Under the pieces are notes generated by a model, which worked only from the letters and a program-made list of their open reading frames with translations, ran no database searches and had not been told where the DNA came from. Position numbers and translations under genes: made by a program. From assembly GCF_024171485.1 (NCBI RefSeq), contig NZ_JALJZX010000001.1, forward strand, positions 558,001-622,000: a stretch of 64,000 bases of DNA. Reading direction: 5' to 3'. The stretch's first letter is position 1. Each line of letters opens with the position of its first letter. Positions 44,363 to 52,627 of the stretch are shown in pieces. The DNA is from Chryseobacterium sp. HSC-36S06 (lineage in GTDB: Bacteria > Bacteroidota > Bacteroidia > Flavobacteriales > Weeksellaceae).

Positions 44363-45130
44363 TTAAAATGCAGGTTTCCTTTTTTCTAAAAATGCTGCGA
44401 CGCCTTCTTTTTTATCGTCCATTTCAAACAATTCGCCGAAGGATTTTATTTCTGTTTCAAATCCATTTGAAATTCCTGCAAGATTTACTGCGGCAATTGC
44501 TTTAGAAATTCCCATTGGGGAGTTTCTGGAGATGAGTGTCGCCAATTCTTTGGTTTTCTCTAAAAGTTCCGAAGAACTAAAAACTTCGTTTACCAATCCG
44601 ATTTCTTTAGCCCTTTCTGCCGTGATCATTTTAGCGGAGAAAATAAGTTCATTGGCAATTCCTTTGCCTACCAATTGAGGCAAACGTTGTGTCCCGCCGT
44701 AACCTGGGATCAGTCCTAAAGTTACTTCTGGTAATCCTAATTTTGCATTGTCTGAAGCGTAACGGATATGACAGGCCATAGCGAGTTCCAGACCGCCGCC
44801 AAGGGCAAATCCGTTTACGGCTGCAATTACTGGTTTATTTAGATTTTCGATTTTATTGAACAATAAGTTCTGCCCGTTTCTGGCCAAATCTTCAGCCGCT
44901 TCGGTTCCGAAGTCAGAAAACTCTTTGATGTCTGCACCTGCAACGAATGACTTTTCACCACTTCCGGTCAAAATAATTACCCTTATTTCGCGGTCATCAT
45001 TTAGTTTTCCAAAAGCATCACTCAGTTCCCGTATTGTTTTATAATTGAGGGCATTGAGACTTTCGGGCCGATTTATTGTAACAGTGGCAATTTTTCCTTC
45101 GTTTCCTAGGATTATATTTTCGTAAATCAT
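44363..45130 (-). CDS. Enoyl-CoA hydratase/isomerase family protein
   Basis: 255 aa crotonase fold. The oxyanion-hole segment GADIKEF, the GGGLELAMACHIR helix with catalytic Glu, and the second Glu in LPEVTLGLIPGYGGTQRLP are all present, as expected for true hydratases. It hydrates 2-enoyl-CoA in fatty acid breakdown or a related pathway. No dehydrogenase or thiolase lies nearby, so the pathway cannot be fixed. Confidence 0.92.
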   Translation of the reverse strand: MIYENIILGNEGKIATVTINRPESLNALNYKTIRELSDAFGKLNDDREIRVIILTGSGEKSFVAGADIKEFSDFGTEAAEDLARNGQNLLFNKIENLNKPVIAAVNGFALGGGLELAMACHIRYASDNAKLGLPEVTLGLIPGYGGTQRLPQLVGKGIANELIFSAKMITAERAKEIGLVNEVFSSSELLEKTKELATLISRNSPMGISKAIAAVNLAGISNGFETEIKSFGELFEMDDKKEGVAAFLEKRKPAF

Positions 45131-45233
45131 CTTTATGTTAAAAGTTTTTTTCTTTCCTGCAAATTAGCTTTTTTTTTCGGAATTTTCAAGAATAATGCAA
45201 TGATATATGCATTTTGGGCAAACTTCAGGCAGT

Positions 45234-46730
45234 TTAATACTCACTTTTGGAGTGATTGATCATATTTCCATCAATGTTGATCTGTAGACCCATCGCAATT
45301 TTCATCCCCAGCTCAATATTTGCGCGGAAAAAATGGCAAAGCTGCCGGTTTATAATCTCTTCTCTTTTCGGACCGGAAATCCCCTTCATCGAACTGATAA
45401 TGTTGTGGATTAAATTCTCCCTGTCCTGCTGATTCATTGCTTTGGTATAAAGCAGCCCGGGCTGTGTATAATGATCATCATCATTCTCGTTACGGTTGAA
45501 ATGAGCAACACTGCTGCTGTCTAAATCATACTCGAAATTTCTGTACTGCGGATTCGGTTTGATATCGTCAAAACTGTTCGGATAATAATTGGGTGCATCC
45601 TGATACCTGCTGGAATCTGCCATGGCACCGTCTCTTTGGTAATTATTCACTGCAAAAGGACAGCGGTTTACTTCCAGTTGGTTGGCGTTAACTCCTACGC
45701 GATATCGCTGCGCGTCGGGGTAAGAAAACAATCTGCCCTGCAGCATTTTATCGGGCGAGAAGCTAATTCCGTTAATGAGGTTACTTGGTGAAAACGTAGC
45801 CTGTTCCACATGTGCAAAGAAATTGTTTGGGATTTCATTCAATTCCATTTCTCCCACTTCAATAAGCGGGAATTCGCTTTTCGGCCAAACTTTGGTAACG
45901 TCAAACGGATTCCATCGGAATTCTTTAGCCTGATCTTCAGTCATGACCTGAATGTAAAGTGTCCATTTCGGGAAATTACCGTCTTCTATGGCATTCACCA
46001 AATCTTCCTGTGCGAAATCCGGATTTTCACCCTTCATTTGTATAGCGCTTTCATTCGTGAAATTTTTGATACCCTGTTGTGATTTAAAATGAAATTTAAC
46101 CCAAACTCTGTCGTTCTCATGATTAATCATCGAAAAAGTATGAGAGCCAAACCCGTGCATGTGTCTGTATCCATAGGGTGTTCCGCGATCCGACATTAAA
46201 ATGAGGACCTGATGCAGGGATTCTGGATTATGACTCCAGAAATCCCACATCATCGTGGCGCTTTTTAAATTGGTTTTCGGAACACGTTTCTGGGTATGAA
46301 TGAAATCCGGGAATTTTTTGGCGTCTTTGATGAAAAATACGGGCGTATTATTTCCAACCAAATCCCAGTTGCCGTCTTCGGTATAAAATTTAAGGGCAAA
46401 ACCGCGTGGATCTCTTTCTGTGTCAGCGCTGCCTTTTTCGCCGCCCACGGTAGAGAATCGTGCAAACATCCGGCATTCACTGCCTACTTTAGAAAAGAGT
46501 TTTGCTTTCGTATATTTTGAAATATCATGTGTAACTGTGAATTTTCCATAAGCACCGCTGCCTTTCGCGTGTACAATTCTTTCAGGAATTCTTTCTCTTA
46601 CAAAATGTGCAAGATTTTCCTGCAGAATAAAATCCTGGAGAAGGACCGGTCCACGGGCACCAACTGTTTGTGAATCCTGATGTTCGAAATAAGGTGCTCC
46701 TGAACTGGAGGTAAGTTTTTTTGAGTCCAT
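45234..46730 (-). CDS. katA: Catalase (clade 3, haem)
   Basis: 498 aa, the small-subunit monofunctional catalase length. Catalytic His in PERIVHAKGSGAYG, Asn in DLVGNNTPVFFIKDAKKFPDFIHTQKR, and proximal haem Tyr in RLFSYPDAQRYRVG. The haem-pocket FARFSTVGGEKGSADTERDPRGFALKFYTEDG block is complete. It dismutates hydrogen peroxide in the cytosol. It is divergent from oxyR and has TAAATTTG at the complement of 46751-46758. Confidence 0.97.
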   Translation of the reverse strand: MDSKKLTSSSGAPYFEHQDSQTVGARGPVLLQDFILQENLAHFVRERIPERIVHAKGSGAYGKFTVTHDISKYTKAKLFSKVGSECRMFARFSTVGGEKGSADTERDPRGFALKFYTEDGNWDLVGNNTPVFFIKDAKKFPDFIHTQKRVPKTNLKSATMMWDFWSHNPESLHQVLILMSDRGTPYGYRHMHGFGSHTFSMINHENDRVWVKFHFKSQQGIKNFTNESAIQMKGENPDFAQEDLVNAIEDGNFPKWTLYIQVMTEDQAKEFRWNPFDVTKVWPKSEFPLIEVGEMELNEIPNNFFAHVEQATFSPSNLINGISFSPDKMLQGRLFSYPDAQRYRVGVNANQLEVNRCPFAVNNYQRDGAMADSSRYQDAPNYYPNSFDDIKPNPQYRNFEYDLDSSSVAHFNRNENDDDHYTQPGLLYTKAMNQQDRENLIHNIISSMKGISGPKREEIINRQLCHFFRANIELGMKIAMGLQINIDGNMINHSKSEY

Positions 46731-46750
46731 AGATCAATTGTTTGAGGACA

Positions 46751-46821
46751 CAAATTTAAGGAATTTAGTGTTGGAGGAAGGTTTAATTTTTGACCCAAAT
46801 CAAGAAAAGGCTGTATCTTTG
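46751..46821. promoter_or_regulatory. Divergent katA/oxyR promoter region
   Basis: Minus-strand TAAATTTG (complement of 46751-46758) precedes katA, plus-strand TATCTTTG (46814-46821) precedes oxyR with a TTG about 21 nt upstream. An OxyR site is expected between them; I cannot define it by eye. Confidence 0.55.
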
Positions 46822-46841
46822 TAATAGATAAATGCAATTAA

Positions 46842-47789
46842 ATGAACATTCAGCAATTAGAATATCTTATCGCGGTAGATAAATACAAACATTTCGGTAA
46901 AGCCGCGCAGGCCTGTTTTATCACACAACCCACTCTCAGTGCCATGATTCAGAAGTTTGAGGATGAGCTGGATGTAAAGATTTTTGACAGAACCACTCAC
47001 CCCATCCGTACTACTGATGTGGGAGTACAAATCATCGATGAGGCAAAAAGGGTAATTGATGCGGTGAACGAGTTGCGCAACAAAGCAAGTTTGCTGAACA
47101 ATGTGTTGGCCGGGAAACTGAATCTCGGAATTATTCCGACGGTTTCAAGTTATATTTTACCTTCAGAAATTTTTGATTTTTTGAACGAGAATCCAAAAAT
47201 TGAATTCAACGTAAAGGAAATGACTACCGACAGTATTATAAAATCCCTGAAATCCGGTGAATTGGATGCAGGGATTATTTCCACACCGTATGATGCAGCG
47301 AGTGAATTTTACCAGCATTTTCTGTTCAACGAAGAGCTTATGATCTATTCCTCAGAAGCTTCTACGAAAGACGATACTTTTGTGGTGCCTGAAGAAATCG
47401 ACAGTAATAAAGTATGGCTTCTTGAAGAAGGAAACTGCCTGCGCACCCAGTTTGAAAATATCTGTCCGTTAAAAGAAAATTCTCTGAAGCCTAAAAACCT
47501 GGACTTCCTAGCCTCGAATATTAATACTTTAATACAGATGGTTGACAAAGTTGGGGGAATTACCATTCTTCCCGAACTTGCCATTCCGCAATTATCTGAT
47601 GCACAGAAGGATAAAGTCGCAAGATTCAGAAAGCCTTTTCCTTACAGGGAAATCAGTTTAATCTATTACAAGCCTACCTATAAGCAGAAAATTTTAGATG
47701 AGATGGCGCATTCAATCAAGAAATCCCTCGACAGCAAGTTGAATTTTAACAGCAATCCGGAAGATTATGTGAGTGTGAAACCGCAATGA
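46842..47789 (+). CDS. oxyR: OxyR, hydrogen-peroxide-sensing LysR regulator
   Basis: 315 aa. An N-terminal winged helix (MNIQQLEYLIAVDKYKHFGKAAQACFITQPTLSAMIQKFEDELD) is followed by a LysR substrate domain. The redox cysteines fall exactly at residues 199 and 208 (EEGNCLRTQFENICPL), the spacing and numbering of OxyR from E. coli, which form a disulfide on oxidation. Another OxyR feature is the C-terminal FRKPFPYREISLIYYKP. It probably activates divergent katA and its own gene. Confidence 0.93.
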   Translation: MNIQQLEYLIAVDKYKHFGKAAQACFITQPTLSAMIQKFEDELDVKIFDRTTHPIRTTDVGVQIIDEAKRVIDAVNELRNKASLLNNVLAGKLNLGIIPTVSSYILPSEIFDFLNENPKIEFNVKEMTTDSIIKSLKSGELDAGIISTPYDAASEFYQHFLFNEELMIYSSEASTKDDTFVVPEEIDSNKVWLLEEGNCLRTQFENICPLKENSLKPKNLDFLASNINTLIQMVDKVGGITILPELAIPQLSDAQKDKVARFRKPFPYREISLIYYKPTYKQKILDEMAHSIKKSLDSKLNFNSNPEDYVSVKPQ

Positions 47790-47809
47790 TTTTAATTAGG
47801 TTAATAAAT

Positions 47810-47839
47810 TTTGTGATTCAATAAATATCTGTAAATTTG
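47810..47839 (+). promoter_or_regulatory. Promoter of metK
   Basis: TTTG (47810-47813), 18-nt spacer, TAAATTTG (47832-47839). A near-perfect flavobacterial promoter; expected start is about 47845, so the transcript carries the SAM-II-like element. Confidence 0.75.
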
Positions 47840-47854
47840 CAGACTGATACTTTC

Positions 47855-47910
47855 AAGAGGAAAAATTTGAACTGATTGCAACCTCCTTAAAAAATGCTAA
47901 AACAGAATTT
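47855..47910 (+). ncRNA. SAM-II-like riboswitch upstream of metK
   Basis: The leader holds the conserved SAM-II sequence blocks in order: ATTTGA (47865-47870), ATTGCAACC (47875-47883), TTAAAAAATGCTAAA (47887-47901). P1 is GAGG (47857-47860) with CCTC (47882-47885). The pseudoknot pairs CTG (47872-47874) with CAG (47903-47905), and AAATT with AATTT (47906-47910) can extend it. Placement before SAM synthetase fits feedback by SAM. SAM-II is best known from alphaproteobacteria. Confidence 0.72.
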
Positions 47911-47919
47911 CTATTTTAG

Positions 47920-47977
47920 TTTCTTTTGTAATCAATTCCTTTTTTCTTTAAATTTTAATTTAAAAAAACAAAAGAAA
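47920..47977 (+). promoter_or_regulatory. Long-range A/U hairpin reaching the metK start codon
   Basis: TTTCTTTTGT (47920-47929) and ACAAAAGAAA (47968-47977) are perfectly complementary over 10 bp. The 3' arm ends one base before the metK ATG (47979). Formation would cover the ribosome-entry region, so this may be the expression platform of the SAM-II-like element. Confidence 0.55.
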
Positions 47978-47978
47978 T

Positions 47979-49259
47979 ATGTCCTATTTATTTACGTCTG
48001 AGTCCGTTTCAGAAGGTCATCCTGACAAAGTAGCCGATCAAATTTCCGATGCACTCATCGATAATTTTCTGGCTTATGACCCAAGTTCAAAAGTAGCGTG
48101 TGAAACATTAGTCACTACCGGACAAGTTGTTTTGGCGGGTGAGGTGAAATCGCAGGCTTACCTCGACGTTCAGGATATTGCGCGAAAGGTAATTAACGAG
48201 ATCGGATATACGAAAGGCGAATATATGTTCAATGGTGATTCCTGTGGTGTGATCTCTGCGATTCACGAACAGTCTCCGGATATCAATCAGGGTGTTGAAC
48301 GTGCAGATGAAAACGCAGATTTCGAAACAAAAGCAAATGCTCAGGGAGCCGGTGACCAGGGAATGATGTTCGGTTACGCGACGAATGAGACCGAAAATTA
48401 TATGCCTCTTGCTTTGGATTTGGCCCATACCATCCTTCGCGAACTTTCAGCTTTAAGAAGGGAAGGAGAAGCGATTCCTTACCTCCGTCCGGATGCAAAA
48501 TCTCAGGTAACGATCGAATATTCTGACGATCATAAGCCTATTAGAATAGATTCAATTGTAGTTTCTACACAGCACGATGATTTCGGAAGTGATGAAGCAA
48601 TGCTCGCAAAAATCAGAAAAGATATCATCGAAATCCTGATTCCTAAAGTTAAAGCTGCTCAGAAATTAGAAATTCAGGCACTGTTTAATGACCAGATCAA
48701 ATACCACATTAATCCTACCGGGAAATTCGTAATCGGAGGACCACACGGTGATACCGGCTTAACCGGGAGAAAAATTATCGTAGATACCTACGGAGGTAAA
48801 GGTGCTCACGGTGGAGGTGCATTTTCGGGGAAAGATCCGTCGAAAGTCGATAGAAGTGCCGCCTACGCAGTAAGACACATTGCGAAAAATCTTGTTGCAG
48901 CAGGGATTGCGGACGAGGTACTGGTGCAGGTTTCTTACGCGATCGGTGTTGCTGAACCCTGTGGTTTGTATATCAATACCTACGGAACTTCAAAAGTAAG
49001 TTTCCATGACGGGGAAATCGCTGAGAAAGTTCAGAAAATATTTGACCTGAGACCATATGCAATTGAACAGAATCTGAAACTGAGAAATCCAATTTATCAG
49101 GAAACCGCTTCTTACGGACATATGGGAAGAGATTACTATACAGGAAGTAAAACTTTTAACAAAGGAAAATCTAATGAGTTGACCGTTGAAAATCTTGAGT
49201 TTTTCACCTGGGAAAAATTAGACAAGGTTGAAGAAATCAAAAAACAATTCGGGATATAA
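47979..49259 (+). CDS. metK: S-adenosylmethionine synthetase
   Basis: 426 aa. All MetK signatures are present: [38 protein letters not shown] (methionine-binding loop), the [21 protein letters not shown] block, and [23 protein letters not shown]. It makes SAM from methionine and ATP in the cytosol. Slightly longer than the E. coli enzyme (384 aa), as common in Bacteroidota. It is controlled by its own promoter and a candidate riboswitch leader and ends with a terminator. Confidence 0.97.
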   Translation: MSYLFTSESVSEGHPDKVADQISDALIDNFLAYDPSSKVACETLVTTGQVVLAGEVKSQAYLDVQDIARKVINEIGYTKGEYMFNGDSCGVISAIHEQSPDINQGVERADENADFETKANAQGAGDQGMMFGYATNETENYMPLALDLAHTILRELSALRREGEAIPYLRPDAKSQVTIEYSDDHKPIRIDSIVVSTQHDDFGSDEAMLAKIRKDIIEILIPKVKAAQKLEIQALFNDQIKYHINPTGKFVIGGPHGDTGLTGRKIIVDTYGGKGAHGGGAFSGKDPSKVDRSAAYAVRHIAKNLVAAGIADEVLVQVSYAIGVAEPCGLYINTYGTSKVSFHDGEIAEKVQKIFDLRPYAIEQNLKLRNPIYQETASYGHMGRDYYTGSKTFNKGKSNELTVENLEFFTWEKLDKVEEIKKQFGI

Positions 49260-49274
49260 TTCCTTAAAATATTT

Positions 49275-49312
49275 AAACTGCTTTATTCTGAACGATAAAG
49301 CAGTTTTTTTTA
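49275..49312 (+). terminator. Terminator of metK
   Basis: AAACTGCTTTAT (49275-49286) pairs with ATAAAGCAGTTT (49295-49306), 8-nt loop, followed by a T-run. It lies 15 nt after the stop codon. Confidence 0.93.
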
Positions 49313-49339
49313 ACTTTACCGTCGAAACAAAATCCTAAA

Positions 49340-49828
49340 ATGAAGAAAATTCTGGTGCTGCCCATTCTGCTGTTGCTTTTTATGACCCAGTACGCGAAAG
49401 CGCAGCTTACAATGCATAAGCTTGTACACGTAGGATATGTTTACCAGAATCAAAGTTTTGCAGAGGTAGGAGGAAAGCTTCTTTTTCTGGAAAATGATGA
49501 TATAATTTACAGATTGGGAGCAGCTGCAATGTTAGGCTCGGCGAACGGGGAATTTGCAGTTTTACCTAAGCTTCAGGGTGATATTTTAATTAATTTCGAA
49601 AGAAATGTCGATATCTATCACTCTTATTATTTTCTTGCAGGTGCAGAAGTGACTACCAAATATGTTGCACCTAAGATTGGAGCTACTTTATTCGGTATCA
49701 TTGATTTAACGGGAGGTTACGCTTTTCCGATTGATAAATCCGGAATTAACGGAAAAGAATTAAAAGGCCTGAATATAAATTTTACTCTCAATATACCGAT
49801 CGTTATGTTGAATGATTTAATGAAATAA
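49340..49828 (+). CDS. Exported protein of unknown function, beta-barrel-like
   Basis: 162 aa with a signal peptide (MKKILVLPILLLLFMTQYAKAQ). The mature part has alternating hydrophobic and polar strands (YRLGAAAMLGSANGEFAVLPKLQGDILINFERNVDIYHSYYFLAGAEVTTKYVAPKIGATLFGIIDLTGGYAFPID), suggestive of a small outer-membrane barrel. It ends ...VMLNDLMK, without a typical C-terminal Phe. No family recognised. It lies 80 nt after metK, beyond its terminator, so it is separately transcribed. Confidence 0.65.
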   Translation: MKKILVLPILLLLFMTQYAKAQLTMHKLVHVGYVYQNQSFAEVGGKLLFLENDDIIYRLGAAAMLGSANGEFAVLPKLQGDILINFERNVDIYHSYYFLAGAEVTTKYVAPKIGATLFGIIDLTGGYAFPIDKSGINGKELKGLNINFTLNIPIVMLNDLMK

Positions 49829-50003
49829 TAAATTATTTTTAAATTTCTCAAAATTTTTAACACGGTATTAACTTTTTTACTATTTTTACCAGCTAAACAA
49901 AACCATTTCTATCGATTAGACTCTACTTCGTACAAAACCCCGCAGTACTAACCTGATTTAACAGATCGGGATTATATCACGGGTTAAAAAACAGAAGTGA
50001 GTT

Positions 50004-50594
50004 ATGAAAACAAAAACAGATAGCTGGTTGATTTCGGAGTACCGTAATGGTAACGAGAAAACACTTTCAATTCTTATAGAGCGCCACCAAAAAGATCTAT
50101 TTTCTTTTATTTTTTATAAATTAATGGATGAAGATCTGGCCAATGATATCTTCCAGGATACTTTTATGAAAATTATTGTCACCCTGAAAGAAGGGCGATA
50201 TAATGAGGAAGGCAAATTTATCCTTTGGGCAAAACGAATCGCCCACAACCTGATTATTGACCATTACCGTTTGAAATCGAAACACATAAAAGTTTCCGAG
50301 ACTTCTTATGAGAATGATGAATTCTCAATATTCGATTTGATTTCCGGTAAAGAAGAGAATATTGAAGAACGGTTGATAAGCCAGCAGATTCAGGATGATT
50401 TGATGAAAATGCTCATATTTTTACCCCAAAATCAGCAGGAAGTCATCAAGCTTCGTTTCTTCGACGGGTTAAGTTTCAAGGAGATAGCAGATCAAACCGA
50501 AACCAGCATCAATACAACCTTAGGCCGCGTGCGCTACGCACTAATTAATCTCCGTAAAATTATGGAAGAACATAAGATTATTTTGACCAGATAA
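50004..50594 (+). CDS. ECF-type RNA polymerase sigma factor
   Basis: 196 aa. Sigma-70 region 2 (FIFYKLMDEDLANDIFQDTFMKIIVTLKEGRYNEEGKFILWAKRIAHNLIIDHYRLKSK) and region 4 (LPQNQQEVIKLRFFDGLSFKEIADQTETSINTTLGRVRYALINLRKIM) are intact, with no region 1 or 3. No anti-sigma factor is adjacent, so control is not by the usual membrane partner. A 44-aa protein follows 47 nt downstream. The regulon is unknown. Confidence 0.9.
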   Translation: MKTKTDSWLISEYRNGNEKTLSILIERHQKDLFSFIFYKLMDEDLANDIFQDTFMKIIVTLKEGRYNEEGKFILWAKRIAHNLIIDHYRLKSKHIKVSETSYENDEFSIFDLISGKEENIEERLISQQIQDDLMKMLIFLPQNQQEVIKLRFFDGLSFKEIADQTETSINTTLGRVRYALINLRKIMEEHKIILTR

Positions 50595-50641
50595 TAATAT
50601 TTTAAAAAAACTTTCGTTTTTAGAGAAACAACTTTTCGCCT

Positions 50642-50776
50642 ATGAAAAAAAATGACACTCTAAACGAAAAACTTTTGAAACCAAAAAAGCAAACTATTGA
50701 TTTTCTCTTAAGTTATTCTAAAAGCATCGCGGTTTTGAAAACTAAAAGTAAAAACCAAATTGTTTCCAAGAACTAA
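50642..50776 (+). CDS. 44-aa lysine-rich small protein downstream of the sigma factor
   Basis: Complete small ORF with ATG, 44 codons and TAA: MKKNDTLNEKLLKPKKQTID...SKSIAVLKTKSKNQIVSKN. It is too short for standard ORF lists but has coding character: ordered hydrophobic segment TIDFLLSYSKSIAVL flanked by Lys residues, consistent with a small amphipathic helix. I recall similar short proteins in related genomes but cannot confirm. It lies between the sigma factor and the HAD nucleotidase, and its own -7 element was not seen; it may be cotranscribed with the sigma factor. Confidence 0.65.
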   Translation: MKKNDTLNEKLLKPKKQTIDFLLSYSKSIAVLKTKSKNQIVSKN

Positions 50777-50786
50777 TCTTAATCCC

Positions 50787-50794
50787 TAAATTTG
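50787..50794 (+). promoter_or_regulatory. -7 element TAAATTTG of the HAD nucleotidase gene
   Basis: Perfect TAnnTTTG 6 nt before the ATG at 50801; a nearly leaderless transcript is expected. No -33 TTG at standard spacing. Confidence 0.5.
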
Positions 50795-50800
50795 TGCTGT

Positions 50801-51496
50801 ATGAAAATTCAGCACATTTTTTTTGATCTCGATAATACGCTTTGGGATCACCGCAGAAACGCTTATCTAACCCTAAAAGATATATTTACCCGGGAAAACG
50901 TACAGGAAAAATATAACCTTGGATTCGAAGATTTCCATAAAGAATATTTTACGATCAACGAGAGACTTTGGGCGCAGATCCGCGATGGCGAAATCGATAA
51001 AGAATATCTGAGAAAACACAGGTTTTACGATTCTTTTCTTTTTTTTGGGATTGATGATTTCGAACTGTCACAAACCCTCGAAAATAATTTTCTTGATGAA
51101 ATTCTTAATTATAATGATCTGGTAGAAGGGGCTTTCGAACTTCTGGAATATCTTTCCGAGAAGAAATATAAACTTCATATCCTTTCCAATGGTTTTAAGG
51201 AGGTCACTTACCGAAAATGTGAACTTTCGGGCATTAAAAATTATTTTGAAACCATTACGAGTGCCGATGAAATCAACATCCGCAAACCTCACCCGGAAGT
51301 CTATGAATACGCACTGAACAAAGCCGGCGCGCAGAAAGAAGAATCCATGATGATTGGTGACGACTGGATTGCCGATGTAGAAGGTGCAAAATCTTTTGGG
51401 TTGAAAGTGGTTTTCTTTGATGTTTTTAATGATAATTATAAGGCAGAAGAAGTTACAGTTATTAAAAAGCTGGCCGAGTTAAAAGCAATTTTATAA
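50801..51496 (+). CDS. HAD-family pyrimidine nucleotidase (YjjG-like)
   Basis: 231 aa from the ATG at 50801; the frame is open three codons further to a TTG that lies in the promoter. HAD motif I FFDLDNTLWDHR, motif II ILSNGFKEV, conserved Lys region IRKPHPEVY and motif IV GDDWIADVEGAKSFG. The YjjG branch removes phosphate from non-canonical pyrimidine nucleotides, protecting against mutagenic bases; substrate range here is inferred from family. A terminator follows. Confidence 0.87.
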   Translation: MKIQHIFFDLDNTLWDHRRNAYLTLKDIFTRENVQEKYNLGFEDFHKEYFTINERLWAQIRDGEIDKEYLRKHRFYDSFLFFGIDDFELSQTLENNFLDEILNYNDLVEGAFELLEYLSEKKYKLHILSNGFKEVTYRKCELSGIKNYFETITSADEINIRKPHPEVYEYALNKAGAQKEESMMIGDDWIADVEGAKSFGLKVVFFDVFNDNYKAEEVTVIKKLAELKAIL

Positions 51497-51500
51497 TAGA

Positions 51501-51537
51501 AAAACCCTTTCAGAAACGAAAGGGTTTTGTTTTTTTA
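51501..51537. terminator. Bidirectional terminator between the HAD gene and trpS
   Basis: AAAACCCTTTC (51501-51511) pairs with GAAAGGGTTTT (51518-51528), 6-nt loop, followed by GTTTTTTT; A-rich 5' flank also provides a U-tract for the converging trpS. Confidence 0.92.
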
Positions 51538-51550
51538 TGTGAAATCGGAA

Positions 51551-52519
51551 TTACATTCCTAAGCTCTCGCGAACTCTCTTCAGGGTTTCTGAAGCTACTT
51601 GTCTCGTCTTGTCGGCGCCCTGTTGCAGTTTTTCATCTAACTCCGGCAGATTATTCATGTAATATGCAAATAATTCTCTTTCCTTCGCAAATTTAGTAAG
51701 GATGAGATTTAGAAGCTCCGTTTTAGCATGTCCGTAACCAAAATTGCCGGCAAGATATTTCTGCTCAAGAACGGCAGTTTCTTCAGTTGTTGCGATAAGT
51801 TTGTATATCGCGAAAACTTTGTCGGTTTCCGGATCTTTTGGTTCTTCCAGAGATTTCGAATCGGTTTCAATTCCCATTACCTGTTTTTTCAGTTCTTTTT
51901 CAGAAAGAAAAATATTAATGATATTTCCGCGGGATTTACTCATTTTCTGTCCGTCGGTTCCGGGAACATATTTGGTGTCTTCCTGAAGTTCCGCATTAGG
52001 CAACACAAACACTTCACCCATTTGGTGATTGAATCTCGCGCCCATGTCCCGCGCCATTTCAAGGTGCTGAAGCTGGTCTTTGCCTACAGGAACCACTTCT
52101 GCATCATAAAGCAGAATATCCGCAGCCATCAAGACCGGATAGGTAAAAAGACCGGCGTTCACATCTTCCAAACGGTCTGCCTTATCTTTGAAAGAATGCG
52201 CTAAAGTAAGCCTCTGATATGGAAAAAAGCACGAAAGATACCATGAAAGCTCACAAACTTCGGGTATATCGCTTTGTCTGTAAAAAAAAGTCTTCTCCGT
52301 ATCCAATCCGCATGCAAGCCACGCTGCAGCAATCTCGTACGTGTTTTTCTTCAGTTCAGCAGCATTTTTAATCTGGGTGAGCGAATGCATGTTTGCAATA
52401 AAGAGAAACGATTCGTTTTCAGATTTTTTCGACAGTTCGATTGCAGGAATAATTGCGCCCAAAAGGTTTCCCAAATGCGGCGTTCCTGTTGCCTGTATTC
52501 CGGTGAGGATTCGTGACAT
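51551..52519 (-). CDS. trpS: Tryptophanyl-tRNA synthetase
   Basis: 322 aa, the usual bacterial length. Class I signatures: ATP-binding TGTPHLGNLLGAI (HIGH equivalent) and KMSKSRGN. Also ACGLDTEKTFFYRQSDIPEV, DILLYDAEVVPVGKDQLQHLEMARD, all TrpRS-specific. It charges tRNA-Trp. It is convergent with the HAD nucleotidase and shares its terminator. Confidence 0.97.
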   Translation of the reverse strand: MSRILTGIQATGTPHLGNLLGAIIPAIELSKKSENESFLFIANMHSLTQIKNAAELKKNTYEIAAAWLACGLDTEKTFFYRQSDIPEVCELSWYLSCFFPYQRLTLAHSFKDKADRLEDVNAGLFTYPVLMAADILLYDAEVVPVGKDQLQHLEMARDMGARFNHQMGEVFVLPNAELQEDTKYVPGTDGQKMSKSRGNIINIFLSEKELKKQVMGIETDSKSLEEPKDPETDKVFAIYKLIATTEETAVLEQKYLAGNFGYGHAKTELLNLILTKFAKERELFAYYMNNLPELDEKLQQGADKTRQVASETLKRVRESLGM

Positions 52520-52587
52520 ATTAGTGTAAATTCTGTTTTAGATATAGGATGAATGCAGCTTTTAAAAGCCGTACAAAAATAAGGAAA

Positions 52588-52617
52588 TAAAAAACTTCAG
52601 ACAATTGCTGAAGTTTT
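52588..52617 (-). terminator. Terminator of lspA
   Basis: AAAACTTCAG (52591-52600) pairs with CTGAAGTTTT (52608-52617), 7-nt loop. On the minus strand it continues into TTTTTTATTT, about 10 nt after the lspA stop. Confidence 0.85.
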
Positions 52618-52627
52618 CATTACTATT

